Assembly: GCF_030272615.1 (NCBI RefSeq)
Contig: NC_081406.1
Span: 472,184,400-472,248,399 of the forward strand
Direction of reading: 5' to 3'
Length of the DNA: 64,000 nucleotides
Source of the DNA: Cryptomeria japonica
Lineage: Eukaryota > Streptophyta > Pinopsida > Cupressales > Cupressaceae
Shown here: positions 1 through 12,649 of the stretch, in pieces
Layout of the letters: every line of letters begins with the position of its first letter
Numbering within the stretch: the first letter of the stretch is position 1
Notes under the pieces: generated by a model
What the model was told of the DNA's origin: nothing
The model's input: the letters and a program-made list of their open reading frames with translations, nothing else
Database searches by the model: none
Made by a program: the position numbers and the translations under genes

Positions 1-71
1 CATATTATTTTTATGATTGATTTGCATTGTTTGTTAACTAAATCATCCTCACTAGTGTTTTCCCCTCTTCA
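1..71 (+). repeat. 3' end of the G1 5' LTR
   Basis: Bases 1-71 match 16766-16833 nearly base for base, and both end in cccctcttca. They diverge immediately afterwards, which fixes the LTR end at 71. The rest of this LTR lies left of the window. Confidence 0.92.
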
Positions 72-74
72 TTT

Positions 75-92
75 TGGCATGCCCGGTGGGCC
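75..92 (+). other. Candidate primer binding site of G1
   Basis: The 18 bases starting TGGCATGCCC begin three bases after the LTR end, where a tRNA primer binding site belongs, and start with the TGG that pairs with a tRNA CCA end. It is not the initiator-Met site seen in the copia elements here. I cannot name the tRNA. Confidence 0.55.
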
Positions 93-3000
93 CCACGTCC
101 TTAAGAACTAATGTTTTTTATGAGTTTTTGTGAGTTGTGAGATGCAAGTTCCGAAACAACACGAGAGACTGCAAATCAATGTGAGCGACTCGGGTTCAAC
201 GCGATAGAAAACCTACTTCAGTGCAAGTGCAGGTGCATCAGCGTGAGCGCTAGTGCACTAGCGTGACTGCTCGAGCATATTTTAAATTTTCCTGCGCGTT
301 TAAAATTTAATTTTTTTTGCTATCTATTTTTTTTTTTACCACGTACGTAGGCGTTTTAGCACTTCTGATTTAAATCAGCGCGAGCGCTTTTATGACACTC
401 TCGCCCAGTTTGTTTGAATTTAAATTTTAAAATTTTTACTCGCTAACTCTCACTAGTTTTTGTTTTCATGTTCCAATGTGAGCGTAGGCATTTTAGCGTG
501 AGCATTTCTGATCAGCGCGATAGACAGGTATAAAGTCCTTCTTTGTCCTGAGTTTTCTATCATTTTTTAAAAGTTTACGGGTTTTATTTAGTTCAGCATG
601 TATGCATGTGTTTCGGTGCCTACACAGGCATTTCGGTGCCTTTGACTACACTTCAGCATGTGCGTTGTATGTGCAGTACAGTTTGGACTAACTTCCATCT
701 TTTTAGTTTTTGCAGTTTAATTTGACCGTCCAAGACTCAAAAAAAAAAAAAAAAAACTACTAATCCTGTTTTTGCAGGTTGCCTAGCAGATTCAACTAAA
801 CATTGTGCTTTTTTTTTAGATAGGCACCTAGATGTTAATTAAAAGAGAATGAATCATTGTTTTTCATGTTTTTTAAGAAAAGCGTAAAGGTAGGAGAGTA
901 TGCTCTCATCTAGCTAGATGATCAAAAATCCAGACCCTCCAACCTTTTCTTGTTTTATTGTATGTTTACTTCTAGTGGGCCTGCCCTCCCAACTTTCTCT
1001 TTGAGAAGGTAAGAGGGGAATGACCCAAGTGAGTACACCCAGACTTGGGGTTCCCAACTCACTATAATAAATAGGCCATTGACTATGAAAGGGTCAATGG
1101 TTGGGGCTATATGAGAGTTCACTCTCACATTGGGTGCTTAGTAGGATCTTAGAGATCTCAATCATGCTTGTGTGACTACTAAGTTCTTGGTGCTTCGTTG
1201 GGCTATAGGCCTCAATTTCACTTGCGCAACTACGAAGGGTAGTTCCTAATGGGAAGAATTACTAAACACCTTGTTCATAGTGGCCAAAAACCTTCTAGTC
1301 ATTGGTGCAGGAGGTCGGACCTCTAAAGCCACCCATATTTTTACGGCCCTTTGTAGAGACACAAAGTTCACCATGAGGGGTTTTCATGGGAATTGATGCT
1401 TGGCTGCCCCAGAGAAGTGAGTGTCATGGAGGGGAGCCAGTGGGATCAAGCATTTAAGTGTCTGCTCTGGGTAGGTGTAGCTGGGAAACCAATTGGGATC
1501 CAATGACTATTATCCTTGCCAGCCTTAAGAATGTTGTGTATGAGCATGAGTGTCTTTGAGATAATATGCATTTAATCATTGTGTTTGCTTTGTTTGGTAC
1601 ATGCGTGTGGTGCAGGAGCACCTAACACAAAGGCACAAAAGGAGTCTATAAGAGGATAAAAATCAATTCATAATTATATTCAATTACATTTTCATTTGTA
1701 ATGTCATTTTGAGTCAATATGAATCAATATGTAAGGCTAAAAGAGCCCATTGTAATGAGTTGTCCAAATTGTCCCACTAAGGTCTTGAATTAGTCATTTA
1801 GTAATATTTGTATAAAATAACCTTGGAGGGATAAATTGTGACAAAAATAAATTATTATTCCATCCTAATATGTTTTTAAGGTTATTTTGAAGGTTTAAAG
1901 TCATTTGAGTCAAAAGTTGTAAAAGTTGTAAAATGCAACTTTTCAAAAGTTGTAAAAAGATCAAAATGGGAAGTTGTATGGTTATAAGAGGAAGTTGAGT
2001 AGTTGTAACTTCCATGTGAAGATGAAAAGGATATAAAACCTATGTAATGGTCATTCATAAGGGTAGGTAAAATTTGGAGAAGGAATTGGAAAGCATTGGA
2101 AACATTTTGGTATCATACTTTCATTGTTTCAATCTCTTGTTTTGTGGTCTTGAAAGTTTTTCCTCTTGTTTCCAGGCCTTGTGCGGCCATGTACAACCTA
2201 GAAACAAGTGTATTTATATCATGATAGTGTATTATAATGAATAATATTTCCATTTATTTTGGTTTGAGTTGATTTCATGCATTTTTGAGAAAGTTATGAG
2301 AGTTTTGGTGAAAACCGTTTGAAACTACCCAAAACCCTGATTCACTGCGACCAGTTTTGGAAAAACCATCATAACTTTGGATTTAACTGTTGGATCTTTC
2401 TATAATTTGGAGAAAAGTTTTATAACTATCATTTCTAGAATTGGACTAGAGAGATTGTCTGGTTGATTAATATTTTAAGATTTATTAATGAATGTTCATG
2501 ACCAGAATAGAGTAAATTTCATAGTTTGGACAAATTCTTGGTTTTCATTTGCAAGAAATGAATAGATGAAGGGTTTAAATGATTCAGCTTTAATGCATGA
2601 TATATGGATCTAAAATCATTATGGATTGATATATATGGAGAAGATTTGATAATGGTTATTTGTTTGATGATTTTGTTGGGAAATATATGACAATGCCTCT
2701 AACATGTTGGAAGATTTGTGTTGATGATTGAACTTCACGAATGATTTGAGGTTCTTGGTTGGATTTTCATGATTCTTTGCATCATCTTGCCAAGAGTAGA
2801 CTAAAGACACATCACTATCCCCCAAAAAATTTTGCAAAAACAAAAAACACTTGTCAAGACACAAACAATTGTCCAATTCATTACCCGCACAAAGTCCAAA
2901 ATTGCGTCCAAACTCCATCCCTCCCATAAGAAAACTAAGAGTTCATGCTCTCCATCAAGGTTTAGATTCATCCTTTAAAAAACCAACTATCGTCAAAATC

Positions 3001-3674
3001 AGGGTGGTTGTGTCCCTCCATATAACTCGCCATCCGAATCGATCCTCTTTTGAGTCATGTTCATGCCAAGAACAACCTAGTTATCAAGTTTCTTCTAAGT
3101 CATCACTATCACACCTCCTCAATCAACCATCCTCAAATTTCCTAAAGACTTAGCATATCAAATCAATATCTCACCACTATTAAATCAATTATCAAAATCC
3201 AAATCCAATCATTCATTAATCTAATTTAACCTCACATTAAGGTCACATACCTTGTGAAGTTCCATTTAGACCTCATCATTAATCAATTGGCTCTCATGCA
3301 TGAAGAAAAATCCTCTCCAAGTATCTTTTACCTAATCCCTTTTGAGTCGATCAAGACTCTTAACTCATGTCTTTACTTTGCCTAGGGTCATTAGTCAACC
3401 CTTGGTGTAAGAGAGGATTTCTAATCATCATTCCCAGGTCTAAATTCTACCCAACTTGGTCATTACCTTGCTTGTGGTTTCATCCACCACCTAAACTCCT
3501 CATCCAAGGACTAAGGTGTCAAAATCCTAAATCAAATCCGGGCTCTAATCCAAGAACCCCACCAATCAACAAAATCCTTTGTCATCAAAGACAAAATCTA
3601 AAATTCCACAAACATCTTGCTAAGTCCTTTCTTCAAAAATTTCCTCCTCCAAACCTTTCTGAGATTATTCGTGT
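93..3674 (+). other. G1 5' leader, non-coding
   Basis: About 3.6 kb between the primer binding site and gag hold no credible ORF. The first 450 bases are rich in GCG/GAG motifs, partly phased at 20 bp (159-278, and again at 376 and 396). An A-run lies at 738-756. A pyrimidine tract ending tttttgcag at about 770-778, preceded by ctaat, looks like a splice acceptor. Long leaders are usual in the Tat lineage. The 2851-3900 reading frames in other phases look like chance. Confidence 0.6.
159..278 (+). repeat. 20-bp phased motif array in G1 leader
   Basis: Six consecutive 20-base units start at 159, 179, 199, 219, 239 and 259. Each opens with a variant of CAGCGTGAG (for example cagcgtgag at 239, tagcgtgac at 259, cagtgcaag at 219, acgcgatag at 199) followed by about 11 variable bases. 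It is not a simple tandem repeat, because only the first nine or so positions are kept. Two further units with the same spacing lie at 376 and 396. Confidence 0.6.
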
Positions 3675-6122
3675 ATGGTCACAACTCAATCCCAAAAGAA
3701 AAAGTTGGTTGAACAATAATATGGCATGCCGGACATTGGTGTCCTATATGAAGACCCCATGCAAGATCCTACACAAACTAGGCAACCTAGCAATCAAGAT
3801 CAAAGCCAAAATTCTAATATGGTTAGCCAACATCAACTCTCCCCGGAAGTGCAAACTTTTCTACCAGATTCTTATAACCAAGAGGTGGTTGAAAAGTTAA
3901 TCCAACACAATTCTACTGCACTTCTAAAGATGCTCCTTGAAAATGGAGCTCAACTTCCACCTAAATTTGATAATTCCACTCTCAGCCAACAACCACAAGG
4001 GGATCTTACATCCATACAAAGCACTGCACCTGCTACTCAAATTCAATCAATTGCAGCCCCATCAATCATCCAAGCTCAATCAATGTCGCTCGCGGCACCT
4101 CCCACCATAGTCTCCATCCCACCTTCTTCCTCTTTACCATCTGTACCACTATCAAATCCATTCTCATCCATCCTCTAACACACTTCTATACCACCTCCTT
4201 CCATTCAACCACATATTTCTATTCCACAAACTTCCCTTACTATCAACAATGTCGCAAATTTTATTCGGGCCGTACTCAATCCCGTCACAATAGTTTGCAG
4301 ACCCCAACCAACTATCACCCAAGTCCCTACGACATCGGTCATCACATCTCACATTTCCACCTCCTCAACATATCAATACATTGGTGGTGGTGCACCTTCC
4401 TTGACTCATCCAATTCTTGGGGCAAATACAATTCATCATTATCAAAATCCACAACAAGACCTCATCAAGGAAATTCAAGACATGAAAAATATCATCAAGG
4501 ACATGAAAGAAGGGACTAACAAGAGGAAACCTTACTCATTTGAGGAATTTTGTCCTTGTCCTTACGACCTATCTATATCAGTTGTACCTTACCCTCCAGG
4601 GTTTGAGATCCCTAAATTCACCAAGTATGAGGGCAAAGGAGACCCTCGTGACTATGTCCAGGAATTTCACATCTTATGTCAAGAAGTCTCCTATAGTGAC
4701 CTATATCTTCATAGACTCTTTCCCAAGAGTCTCATGGGAGATGCCCTGGCATGGTTCTCATCTCTACCATGAGGCTCCATTGTCTCCTTTCCAGACTTGG
4801 CATAGAAATTTGTGGCCCACTATGCTTACAACATAGCTAATGATGTTTCTATGATGGACCTATGCAACACAAAACAAAGGCCCAGAGAGACTTTCGCCAA
4901 CTTCGTACAAAGATGGTGACATCTTATCAAGAAATTCCAGTGGGACATGCTAGAACAACATCAAATTGAATTATTTCAAAAGAACTTGGTGCCTGAACTT
5001 TCAAGACCCTTGACATCTCAATGCATCAAATCCTTCCAAAAATTGACTGATAAGGGACTTGCCCTCGAACGTGTCTTGTTGGAGGAAGAAACTTTGACAC
5101 ATTACCAGAAATCAACACAAAGTTCTTCCTCTTATCATAATGATAAGCCAAAATTATGGTCTAAAAATAAAAATGTGGTCAACAATGGTGTAATTGATGC
5201 AAAGCAGGTCCAAACCGTGGCTGTTCCCCCAAAATCCACCACCAATAATCATCAATTCAGCAACCAAAACAATCAAAATCAATCCCAAAAACCTCACAAC
5301 AATGTCTCAGTCTTGGGATGACCACCCTGATTGAATAACAGAGCTCCAAGAGACTTCAGTCCTCTTGCTGAGCCTATTGAAATGGTGTTTCAAAAACTTG
5401 TCCAAGCAGGCATAGTGGTTTTTCCGATCACTCACCCGTTTGACCCCAATCAACCCAAACCTAGATGGTATAATGAGAATGAGTATTGTGAATATCATCG
5501 TATCAAGGGACATGACACACGAAAGTGCATGAAGCTCAAAATCTACATACAAGATCTCATTGACAGGGGTGAGATTGAAGTAGCAAATGCAAAACCTGGT
5601 AATAACAATGACAAACTTAAAATGTACCAGGAACCCTTCCCGAAGCACGATAAAGGAAAAGGCTCATCATCTAATGTAGTGGGTTATGACTAGACCAATC
5701 ACATAATTGGATTTGACTCTTTAGTGGGTCGCATTGAGCCTGTAGACAAACATGTTAACGTCATAACTATCCAAGGAGTTAACTCTCCCCCTCCCCAAAG
5801 CAGACCAAATCTAGCTAAGATAGTCATTCAAGGCGCCATGCCTTCCACCTCCCAAAATGACTGTAATGTAACCACACGCCGAGGCAAAGTCACTATCCAA
5901 GGAAATCCTCCCCCACAAAACCCCCCACCCATGTCTTCCACCCACCAATATGACCTCTTGGACCAACTTGGGAAGACCCCTGCACATATTTCCATTCTCA
6001 AACTTCTCAAGACTTCCCCTGTACTTAAGGAAATTTTAGAACAAGCCCTCCTTGAGTCCCGCGTTCTTGACAACATCAATGCTACTCAATTCCAAGCTCT
6101 CATTAGAAACCTTACTGCCTAG
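3675..6122 (+). pseudogene. gag: G1 gag (capsid/nucleocapsid), broken
   Basis: Gag builds the virus-like particle. I place the start at the ATG at 3675, whose first residues (MVTTQSQKKK) resemble the start of G2 gag (MPITRSQKAK at 54940). A stop follows after 14 codons, and more occur around 4179, 4773, 4917, 5322 and 5694. All the pieces stay in one frame, so decay is by point mutation rather than frameshift. The retrotransposon gag domain is at about 4540-4940 (KFTKYEGKGDPRDYVQEF, then LFPKSLMGDALAWFSSLP). A zinc-knuckle-like CEYHRIKGHDTRKC (C-x2-H-x4-H-x4-C) is at about 5487-5530. The frame runs on without a shift into the protease, as in a single gag-pro-pol polyprotein. Confidence 0.88.
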
Positions 6123-6947
6123 CAGCACCTTGTATTTACCTCCAAAGATGCTCCTATAGATGAAGATCACAACAAACCTCTGCACATTGAAGCCCTTATC
6201 CAAAAACACAAGGTCAAGCGTATTTTGATAGACGGTGGATCCGGACTTAATTTGTGTACATACAAGTTAATAAAACAATTGGTACTTTCTGAGGACTTGG
6301 TGGACACATTAGGAAGGATCACCATAAAAGCATATGATGATGCAGAAAGAGTTTTGAAGGGCATGATCACCTTACCTTTTCAAGTGGGCCCCATTACAAT
6401 TGAAACCCCATGCCAAGTACTAGATCTTGATCTCCCTTATAATATTCTCCTCGGGTGGCCATGGATTCACTCCTTGCAGGTCGTGCCCTCCTCCTTTCAC
6501 CAATGCATCAAATTCTCCTATAATGGAAGAGAGATCACTATCAAAGGTGATCCCCAACCTTTTCAATATTGCAAACTATTAGAGGGGAAGCATCTGTATC
6601 ATTGCCCACTAAATAGACCCTTGCCAACACCTCCATCTAACACATCAAATATTGCCTCCACTTCATCCCAACCAAATAATCAAATCAAGATCCTGGACAA
6701 TGGTTGTGGAGAATACAAATTGAAGGACGTCTTATTAATAGGTAACCTCCCTCTCTCTCCTAAGTCATTTGGTAAACCGAAAGATCTCAAAAAGGACCTA
6801 ATACCAGTCATGCAATGTCAAAACACCACCTTCCAACAATGGGGCCCACTTGATGAGGAGAGCCTCGAAGCAGATGTCTCTTCATGGTTGTACCGGGAAG
6901 AGGACGAAGATCCAACAAAAATATCCAAAAGCATCAATCATAGTTGA
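6123..6947 (+). pseudogene. G1 retroviral-type aspartic protease
   Basis: The protease would cut the polyprotein. The active-site motif reads LIDGGSGLN at about 6222, a D-G-G in place of the usual D-S/T-G. The flap and C-terminal strand motif ILLGWPWIH lies at about 6446-6472. The frame is the same as gag and stays open for 240 codons to 6947. A low-complexity Ser/Pro/Asn linker follows the domain. A +1 shift then separates it from the G-patch and RT. Confidence 0.85.
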
Positions 6948-7251
6948 AAAAATGGGTTACAAAGGACATGGCCTAGGACTAGAGGAGAAAGGAAGAAAGA
7001 CACCCATAAATCCTATTTCCTACAAGTACATCAGAGGCTTGGGGTACACCCCAATGCCTAAGATTACTATCGCTGGTGCCCCTTCTAGTCCCTCTTTGGA
7101 TATCGAAAGCACTGATGAAGAGGAGTTCCACGAAATGCCTTATGAATACAAAAATGATATCTTCTTCAACACTCACATCAATACCATTTCCCCCATCCCC
7201 TCTTCCACCTCACATGAGCTACATCTTATTCATCCTGAACTCATAGACTAG
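6939..7251 (+). pseudogene. G1 G-patch domain and linker
   Basis: The segment KMGYKGHGLGLEEKGRKTPI (about 6950-7010) has the spaced glycines of a G-patch, a nucleic-acid-binding domain reported between protease and RT in some plant and animal retroelements. It overlaps the protease frame end but lies one frame over, so an indel is needed to join them. An acidic linker follows to the stop at 7249. G2 has the corresponding region at 46413-46970. Confidence 0.75.
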
Positions 7252-7578
7252 GGACAATGAGACAAACCCACGTTAGACATCTACACCGATGATAATGCTC
7301 TCATTACTCTCCCGACAATGCAAAATCTGGAAGATTGTAACAGAGTAGAGGGCATTTAGCTACATGAAAAAGGATACTTTGGTAGTTAGGTCAATGCCCT
7401 TAGCCGTAAAAAAGATAATCAAAGCAAAAAACATGATTCTTGAGGTGAAAACCTCTCTAAGGCACCTTTGGATGAGCAAAAAAGAAAAACAAAGGGCGTA
7501 TCCAAAAGTGAAAACCTAGAAAAGGCACTTGACGATGACGGACTTGACCTCCCTACCAATAGTTATCTTCCGTAGGAC

Positions 7579-9060
7579 ATATCAAATTTGCTGATAGAAG
7601 AAATAGATAGCATCAACATGGGCACTGAAACCATCCCACAAAATGTGTTCATTTATAAGTCCCTCACAGAACAAGAGAAAAAATATTTTATCAACTTCCT
7701 TACAGAGGTAAAAATCAATTTTGCATGGTCCTACACCGATATGCCAGGGTTGGATCCTGCCTTGGTGGTTCATGATCTTACCGTCCACCCAGATGTAAAA
7801 CCAGTAAAACAAAAATTGTGCAAACTGCACCCACATATTGCTCTCCTAGTCAAGGAAGAACTTCAAAAGATGTTGGATGCATAATTCATCAAACCCATAG
7901 ACTACGCTGAACGGGTTTCCAACATTGTACCTATCGGCAAACCCACTGGAGGCATCCGCATCTGCACAGATTTCTGAGATCTAAATAGAGCTTGTCCTAA
8001 AGTTGATTTCCCGCTCCCCAATATAGACATGATTGTGCACCTTACAATAGGACATGAAATGCTATCGCTTATGGATGGGTTTTCCTAGATACAACCAAAT
8101 CAGAATAGCAAATGAGGATTAGCATAAAACTGCATTCACAACACCAAGGGGTACTTTTTGTTATTGGGTCATGCCTTTTGGCCTTAAAAATGCTAGAGCT
8201 ATATATCAACGCGCCATGACAACAATCTTTCATGACCTCTTGCACATAATTATGGAGGACTATGTGGATGATCTGCTAGGTGAATCCAAGACAAGACAAG
8301 AACACATTTCTATTCTAAAGCAAATCTTTGAAAGATTAGAAAAATACAAACTACGTTTGAATCCCAAAAAGTGTGTGTTTGGAGTCACATCGGGAAAATT
8401 ATTAGGATTCATTGTTTCTCGTAGAGGCATGAGGTCAATCCTGCAAAAGTAAAAGCTATCATGGAAATGCCTCCACCAAAAACTCTCTGACAACTATGCA
8501 GTCTCCAGGGGAAACTAAAATCTGTTAGACACTTTATTTCACAACTAGCAGATAAGTGCCATCCATTTGCACACCTCTTGTGTAAGGACACAAAATTCAA
8601 ATGGGATTGCTTATGCCAAAAGGCCTTTGAGAAACTAAAAGAATATCTGGCATCACCTCTAGTGTTGATGTCACCTACTCCTGGAAAACCCCTTATTTTG
8701 TATATATGTGCTACTGTAGTGGCATTGGGGGCATTATTGGCATAGACAGATGATCAATGGAAGGAACATGCCATTTACTACATCAGTCGAACATTGGTAG
8801 GGTATGAACTCAATTATACCCCCATTGAAAGAGCATGCTTGGAATTGGTGTTCAGCACACAAAAACTCTGACACTATATGCTAAACAACAAAACAAAACA
8901 AATTGCTAAAATCAATCCACTGAAATATCTCTTGTCAAAGGCTGCTCTCACTGGCAGAACCGCTAAATGGGTCATGCTCTTAAGTGAGTTCGACATGGAA
9001 TACATGGACAAAAAGGAAATCAAGGGACAATTCATTACAGTTTAGTTAGCTGAAGCTCCA
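7579..9060 (+). pseudogene. G1 reverse transcriptase and RT-linked RNase H
   Basis: This domain copies the element RNA into DNA. Fingers and palm motifs are visible: FAWSYTDMPGLDP (7717-7755), IRICTDF-stop-DLNRACPK (the Arg of DFRDLN is now TGA at 7975), MPFGLKNA (8171) and the catalytic YVDDLL (about 8258-8275). The thumb continues with LNPKKCVFGV and LLGFIVS. An RNase H domain follows (YYISRTLVGYELNYTPIE at about 8776-8830, then LSEFDMEYMDKKEIKG). The coding sequence is spread over two frames with several TAG and TGA stops. Two of the catalytic aspartates are intact, but the gene is not functional. Confidence 0.9.
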
Positions 9061-9500
9061 CTTCCAGGTGACCATCCTCTTCTCATAGAATTACTAGATG
9101 AGTTCATCATGACTGTTACCACATCATCCACATGGCGATTGTACTTTGATGGCTCCTGCACCCAAAATGGATCGGGGGTAGGAATATTATTGGTCACACC
9201 TCAAGGAGATGGCATCCCAAAATTATACAAGACACCCTTCACATGTACCAATAACATAGCAGAAAAGTGGCACTTATCACAGGTTTGCACTTGGCCATTC
9301 ACTAGAAAATAAAGGAGTTACAAGTGTATAGCAATTCTCAGCTCGTCATAAAGTAAGTCAATGATGAGTACAAACAAAAAATGATAAAATCCTTCCCTAT
9401 AGTACTATGGTTGAATATCTTAAGCAACATTTCATGACAACCAAGTTTGATCAAATCCCATGAACAAACAACAGGGCTGCAGATGCAATGGTCACCATTG
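9061..9500 (+). pseudogene. G1 second (archaeal-like) RNase H domain, truncated
   Basis: RLYFDGSCTQNGSGVGIL (9133-9186) and CTNNIAE (about 9245) match the start of the extra RNase H that Tat-lineage elements carry after the RT-linked one. The usual NNxAEYEAL block is broken directly after AE, and the second half is out of frame. Its neighbour in the polyprotein is integrase. Confidence 0.8.
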
Positions 9501-10880
9501 GCTCCCTCCTTCAAATGCCAGCACATAGTCAGAAGTGCGAGTTCTTGGTTGAGCAATTGTTTATACCGACATATGACCTACCAGAGTCTGAAATGATGTG
9601 TGTTCTCGTTGGTCCCAAGTCCCCTTGGTATGAAGAAACCTTTTCTTTCCTCAAAGACAACACCATTCCCCCACATCTCACTAAAACCCAACAACAAACC
9701 TTCATCCGCCAATGTGCTCATTACACCATCCTTGGAGACACCTTGTTCAGAAGGAATTTTGATGGTTCCCTCCTAAGGTGTTTAGATAAACAAGAGGCAG
9801 AATGGGCATTATGCGAAGTACATGAGGGCATCTATGGGGCACACATAAGTAGGCTCACATTGGCTAAATTTTTTTTGAGAACAGGCTACTATTGGCCTAA
9901 GATGGAAGTAGATGCATATAACTATGTGAAGAAATGAATCCCTTGCTAGCAACATGGTGACAAGATTCATGCACCGTCACAAGAATTGTAGCCATTTATT
10001 ACACCATGACCCTTCTCATAGTGGGGGCTCAATCTCATTGGGAAAATTCACCCTCCATCTTCCAATGGACATAAGTTCATTATCACCACCACCGAGTATT
10101 TTACCAAGTGGGTAGAGGTTGTCCCTCTTACTTTCACCACTAGCAAGCAAATATCCAAATTCATCCTGAACTTCCTAATCTGCCGATATGGCATCCTAAA
10201 AGTTATCATCACAGATAATGATAGACAATTCAAAAACCAGGATGTCAAAGAACTCTACCAAAAATTCAACATCCACCATTAATTTTCCACTCCATATTAC
10301 CCCCAAGGCAATGGCCAAGCTGAGGCTTCTAACAAAACCCTAATTGAAATCCTCAAAAAGATAGTCAATGAAGCTGGCCGTGATTGGCACCTCCAACTCC
10401 ATCCTGCTTTGTGGGCCTATCGCACCTCCATCCACACCCCCATAGGCACCACTCCTTATTCCCTATTCTTTGGCTCTAAAGCCATCCTTCCCCTTGAGAT
10501 TGAGATCCCCTCTCTAAGGGTATTGCTGCAAAATATCTTACCCGACAAGGAATAAGGAATTGCCTGCTTACAAGAGCTAGAATTGTTAGATGAAAGGCAC
10601 CTCAAGGCCTTGAATCATCTCCGAGTATATCAGAACCATCTACACATGAGTTATCATAAAAAAGTAAAAACCCCAGGATTTCCATATTGGTGATCTTGTT
10701 CTTATGGAGAATCAGAAGAATCTACAAGAAAGAGAAAAGAAAGGCAAGTTCAGGCCTAATTGGCTTGGACCATATGTAATCACAACCAAATATGGATCAA
10801 GAGCTTATTAGCTAGCTACTCTTGAAGGCGACCCTTTGGATTACCCAATGAATATCATGCACCTCAAAAGATTGTATGCC
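9501..10880 (+). pseudogene. G1 integrase
   Basis: The HHCC zinc domain is at about 9812-9960 (HEGIYGAH, YYWPKM), with its first cysteine replaced by a stop (TGA at 9937). The catalytic core starts at about 10020 (GLNLIGKIHPPSSNG), where the first catalytic Asp is Asn. It continues with ITDNDRQFKN (second Asp kept) and GNGQAEASNK (Glu kept). The C-terminal part ends at YPMNIMHLKRLYA with a stop at 10880. Stops interrupt the core at several points. The end of pol is clear because MHLKRLY is a common closing motif of this family. Confidence 0.88.
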
Positions 10881-12640
10881 TAGTCCTCAGAAAGTCTTCA
10901 ATTGTCAAAAAATCACAAAATAAAAAAAAAAAAGGAAAAAATCAAGAAAAATACAAAACAAAAAAGAAGAAAAAGATCCTGAAAAAAGCGTCACTTTGGT
11001 GAAAACTTGGCAAACAGGCGCCATGTGACACACACAAAAAAAAAAAAAGAGAAAGAAAAACAATTCGTCCACTAGTGAAAACCACTTTGTGGCGCTATGG
11101 ACAAGTACCTTGGTGAAAACCTCCATGCAGGCGCCAAGGTAAATAACCAGATCCTCGGATCCACTGTCTATGAGATCGACACTACAAATCACCCGCCATC
11201 TAGTCCACCCATTCGCAACATTCCTTCTTTTCCACCTCCCAATAAAACATGCGTATGATGATGAGTCTTTGCTTAAGTCATGAACAAGGAATGTCCCATT
11301 AAACCAAGCTTTTATGCCTCTATGTAAGCTTCAAGAAGTCTTGAGAAACAATCCCAAGTCCTTAGGTCACTTTCCAAAACCATAAAATCACTTGCCTAAA
11401 TCCACAAATCCACTTTTCCCTAGGGATGATTCCTTCCCTTGCCTAGCAACCTAATCCTCCATCCTAAGTCCTACTCTTGGCAAGAGGTATCATTTGGTTA
11501 TAGAGGAATTGACTTGTTAGATTTTGTCGGATCTTTTCATTTAGACTTGCATTTGGCCCTATGACTGCAACTATCTACAACTGCCTGGGTTTGCCATATC
11601 CAGGTATGTTACAATAGGTGCATTCTAGGACATATTTTCATAGCACGACATGTTTTGGGATCTCTCTTGTATTAATTGATGATCGGGTATTAGTGTTTGT
11701 CAACACCTACCCTTTCGTGTACAAGAGTTATCAGTGTGTTTGAGGGTCTCCTTGCACATACCCACAACTCTATATCTGTGTTTCTTAAACACTTGCATAG
11801 CTACGTGTAAGTAATTCCCGTTTATCTGAGAGTCAGTCCACACCTTGGGTTTGTCATGGCATCCTGATTTCTGTAATTAGTGGTGCAAGTCACCCAGGGC
11901 AATATCAAACTAGGTTGGCTCTCCACATTTGTTGTGAACAAAATCTCATCATCATTCCATAAAATCCTACACTCAATAATCCCATGGAGTTCTCAAATTC
12001 CCCCCCATTTCCCATCTATTCCATATTATTCTATCTAAGATCATTATATTATTATTGGCATATTCCCTCTTTGTATTATTTATTCACACCATATAGATTG
12101 CATTGTTTAGATAGTCATTTTCCACAAAACATTTAGCATATAAGGTTGCACTTAGGTTGCATCACATAAATATTCATCCATATAACATCTAGATTGAATC
12201 ATAAATCATTTCACATCTTTCACACATATACATTTATACATAAAAACATAAAAAACACTCATCCTACATCCAAAAGCCATGTTAGCAACACATCATAAAC
12301 ACACATGTATAAGCATCCACTCTGCATCACAAAATAAATCAGCATAACACATCCATGTATGACATCATAAGAAGAACAAAAATAATCCATCACAATAAAT
12401 GCTACACATCATCTGTCACCAATCAAATCATGTATATATATATATATAAAGAGGAAAATGTGTTTGTCATGATACAATAGTCGCCCCAAAGGGTCAAAAT
12501 ATAATACACAAGCAATACAAGGAGATAGCTCTCCCCTCCTATCTCTCCACCCCCCTCTGCTATACCTCCCCCCCGATCCTCCTGTCCCCCCTGCTAGTGG
12601 CCGAAAACCCATTGATCCCCCTGTCTGCTGACTCTGAGTC
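10881..12640. other. G1 3' non-coding region after pol
   Basis: No ORF is supported. Three imperfect ~45-base units at about 10990-11140 each contain ggtgaaaac or gtgaaaacc followed by a ggcgcc or ggcgct core. An A-rich stretch lies at 10915-10990. The remainder is AT-rich, with a short (TA)n run at 12430-12448. Confidence 0.5.
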
Positions 12641-12649
12641 GGCTGCTAA

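Noticed and set aside
3367-3900. 177-codon plus-strand ORF overlapping the G1 gag start
   Set aside because: It is out of frame with gag, Lys/Pro/Leu-rich without a domain, and has no counterpart in G2.
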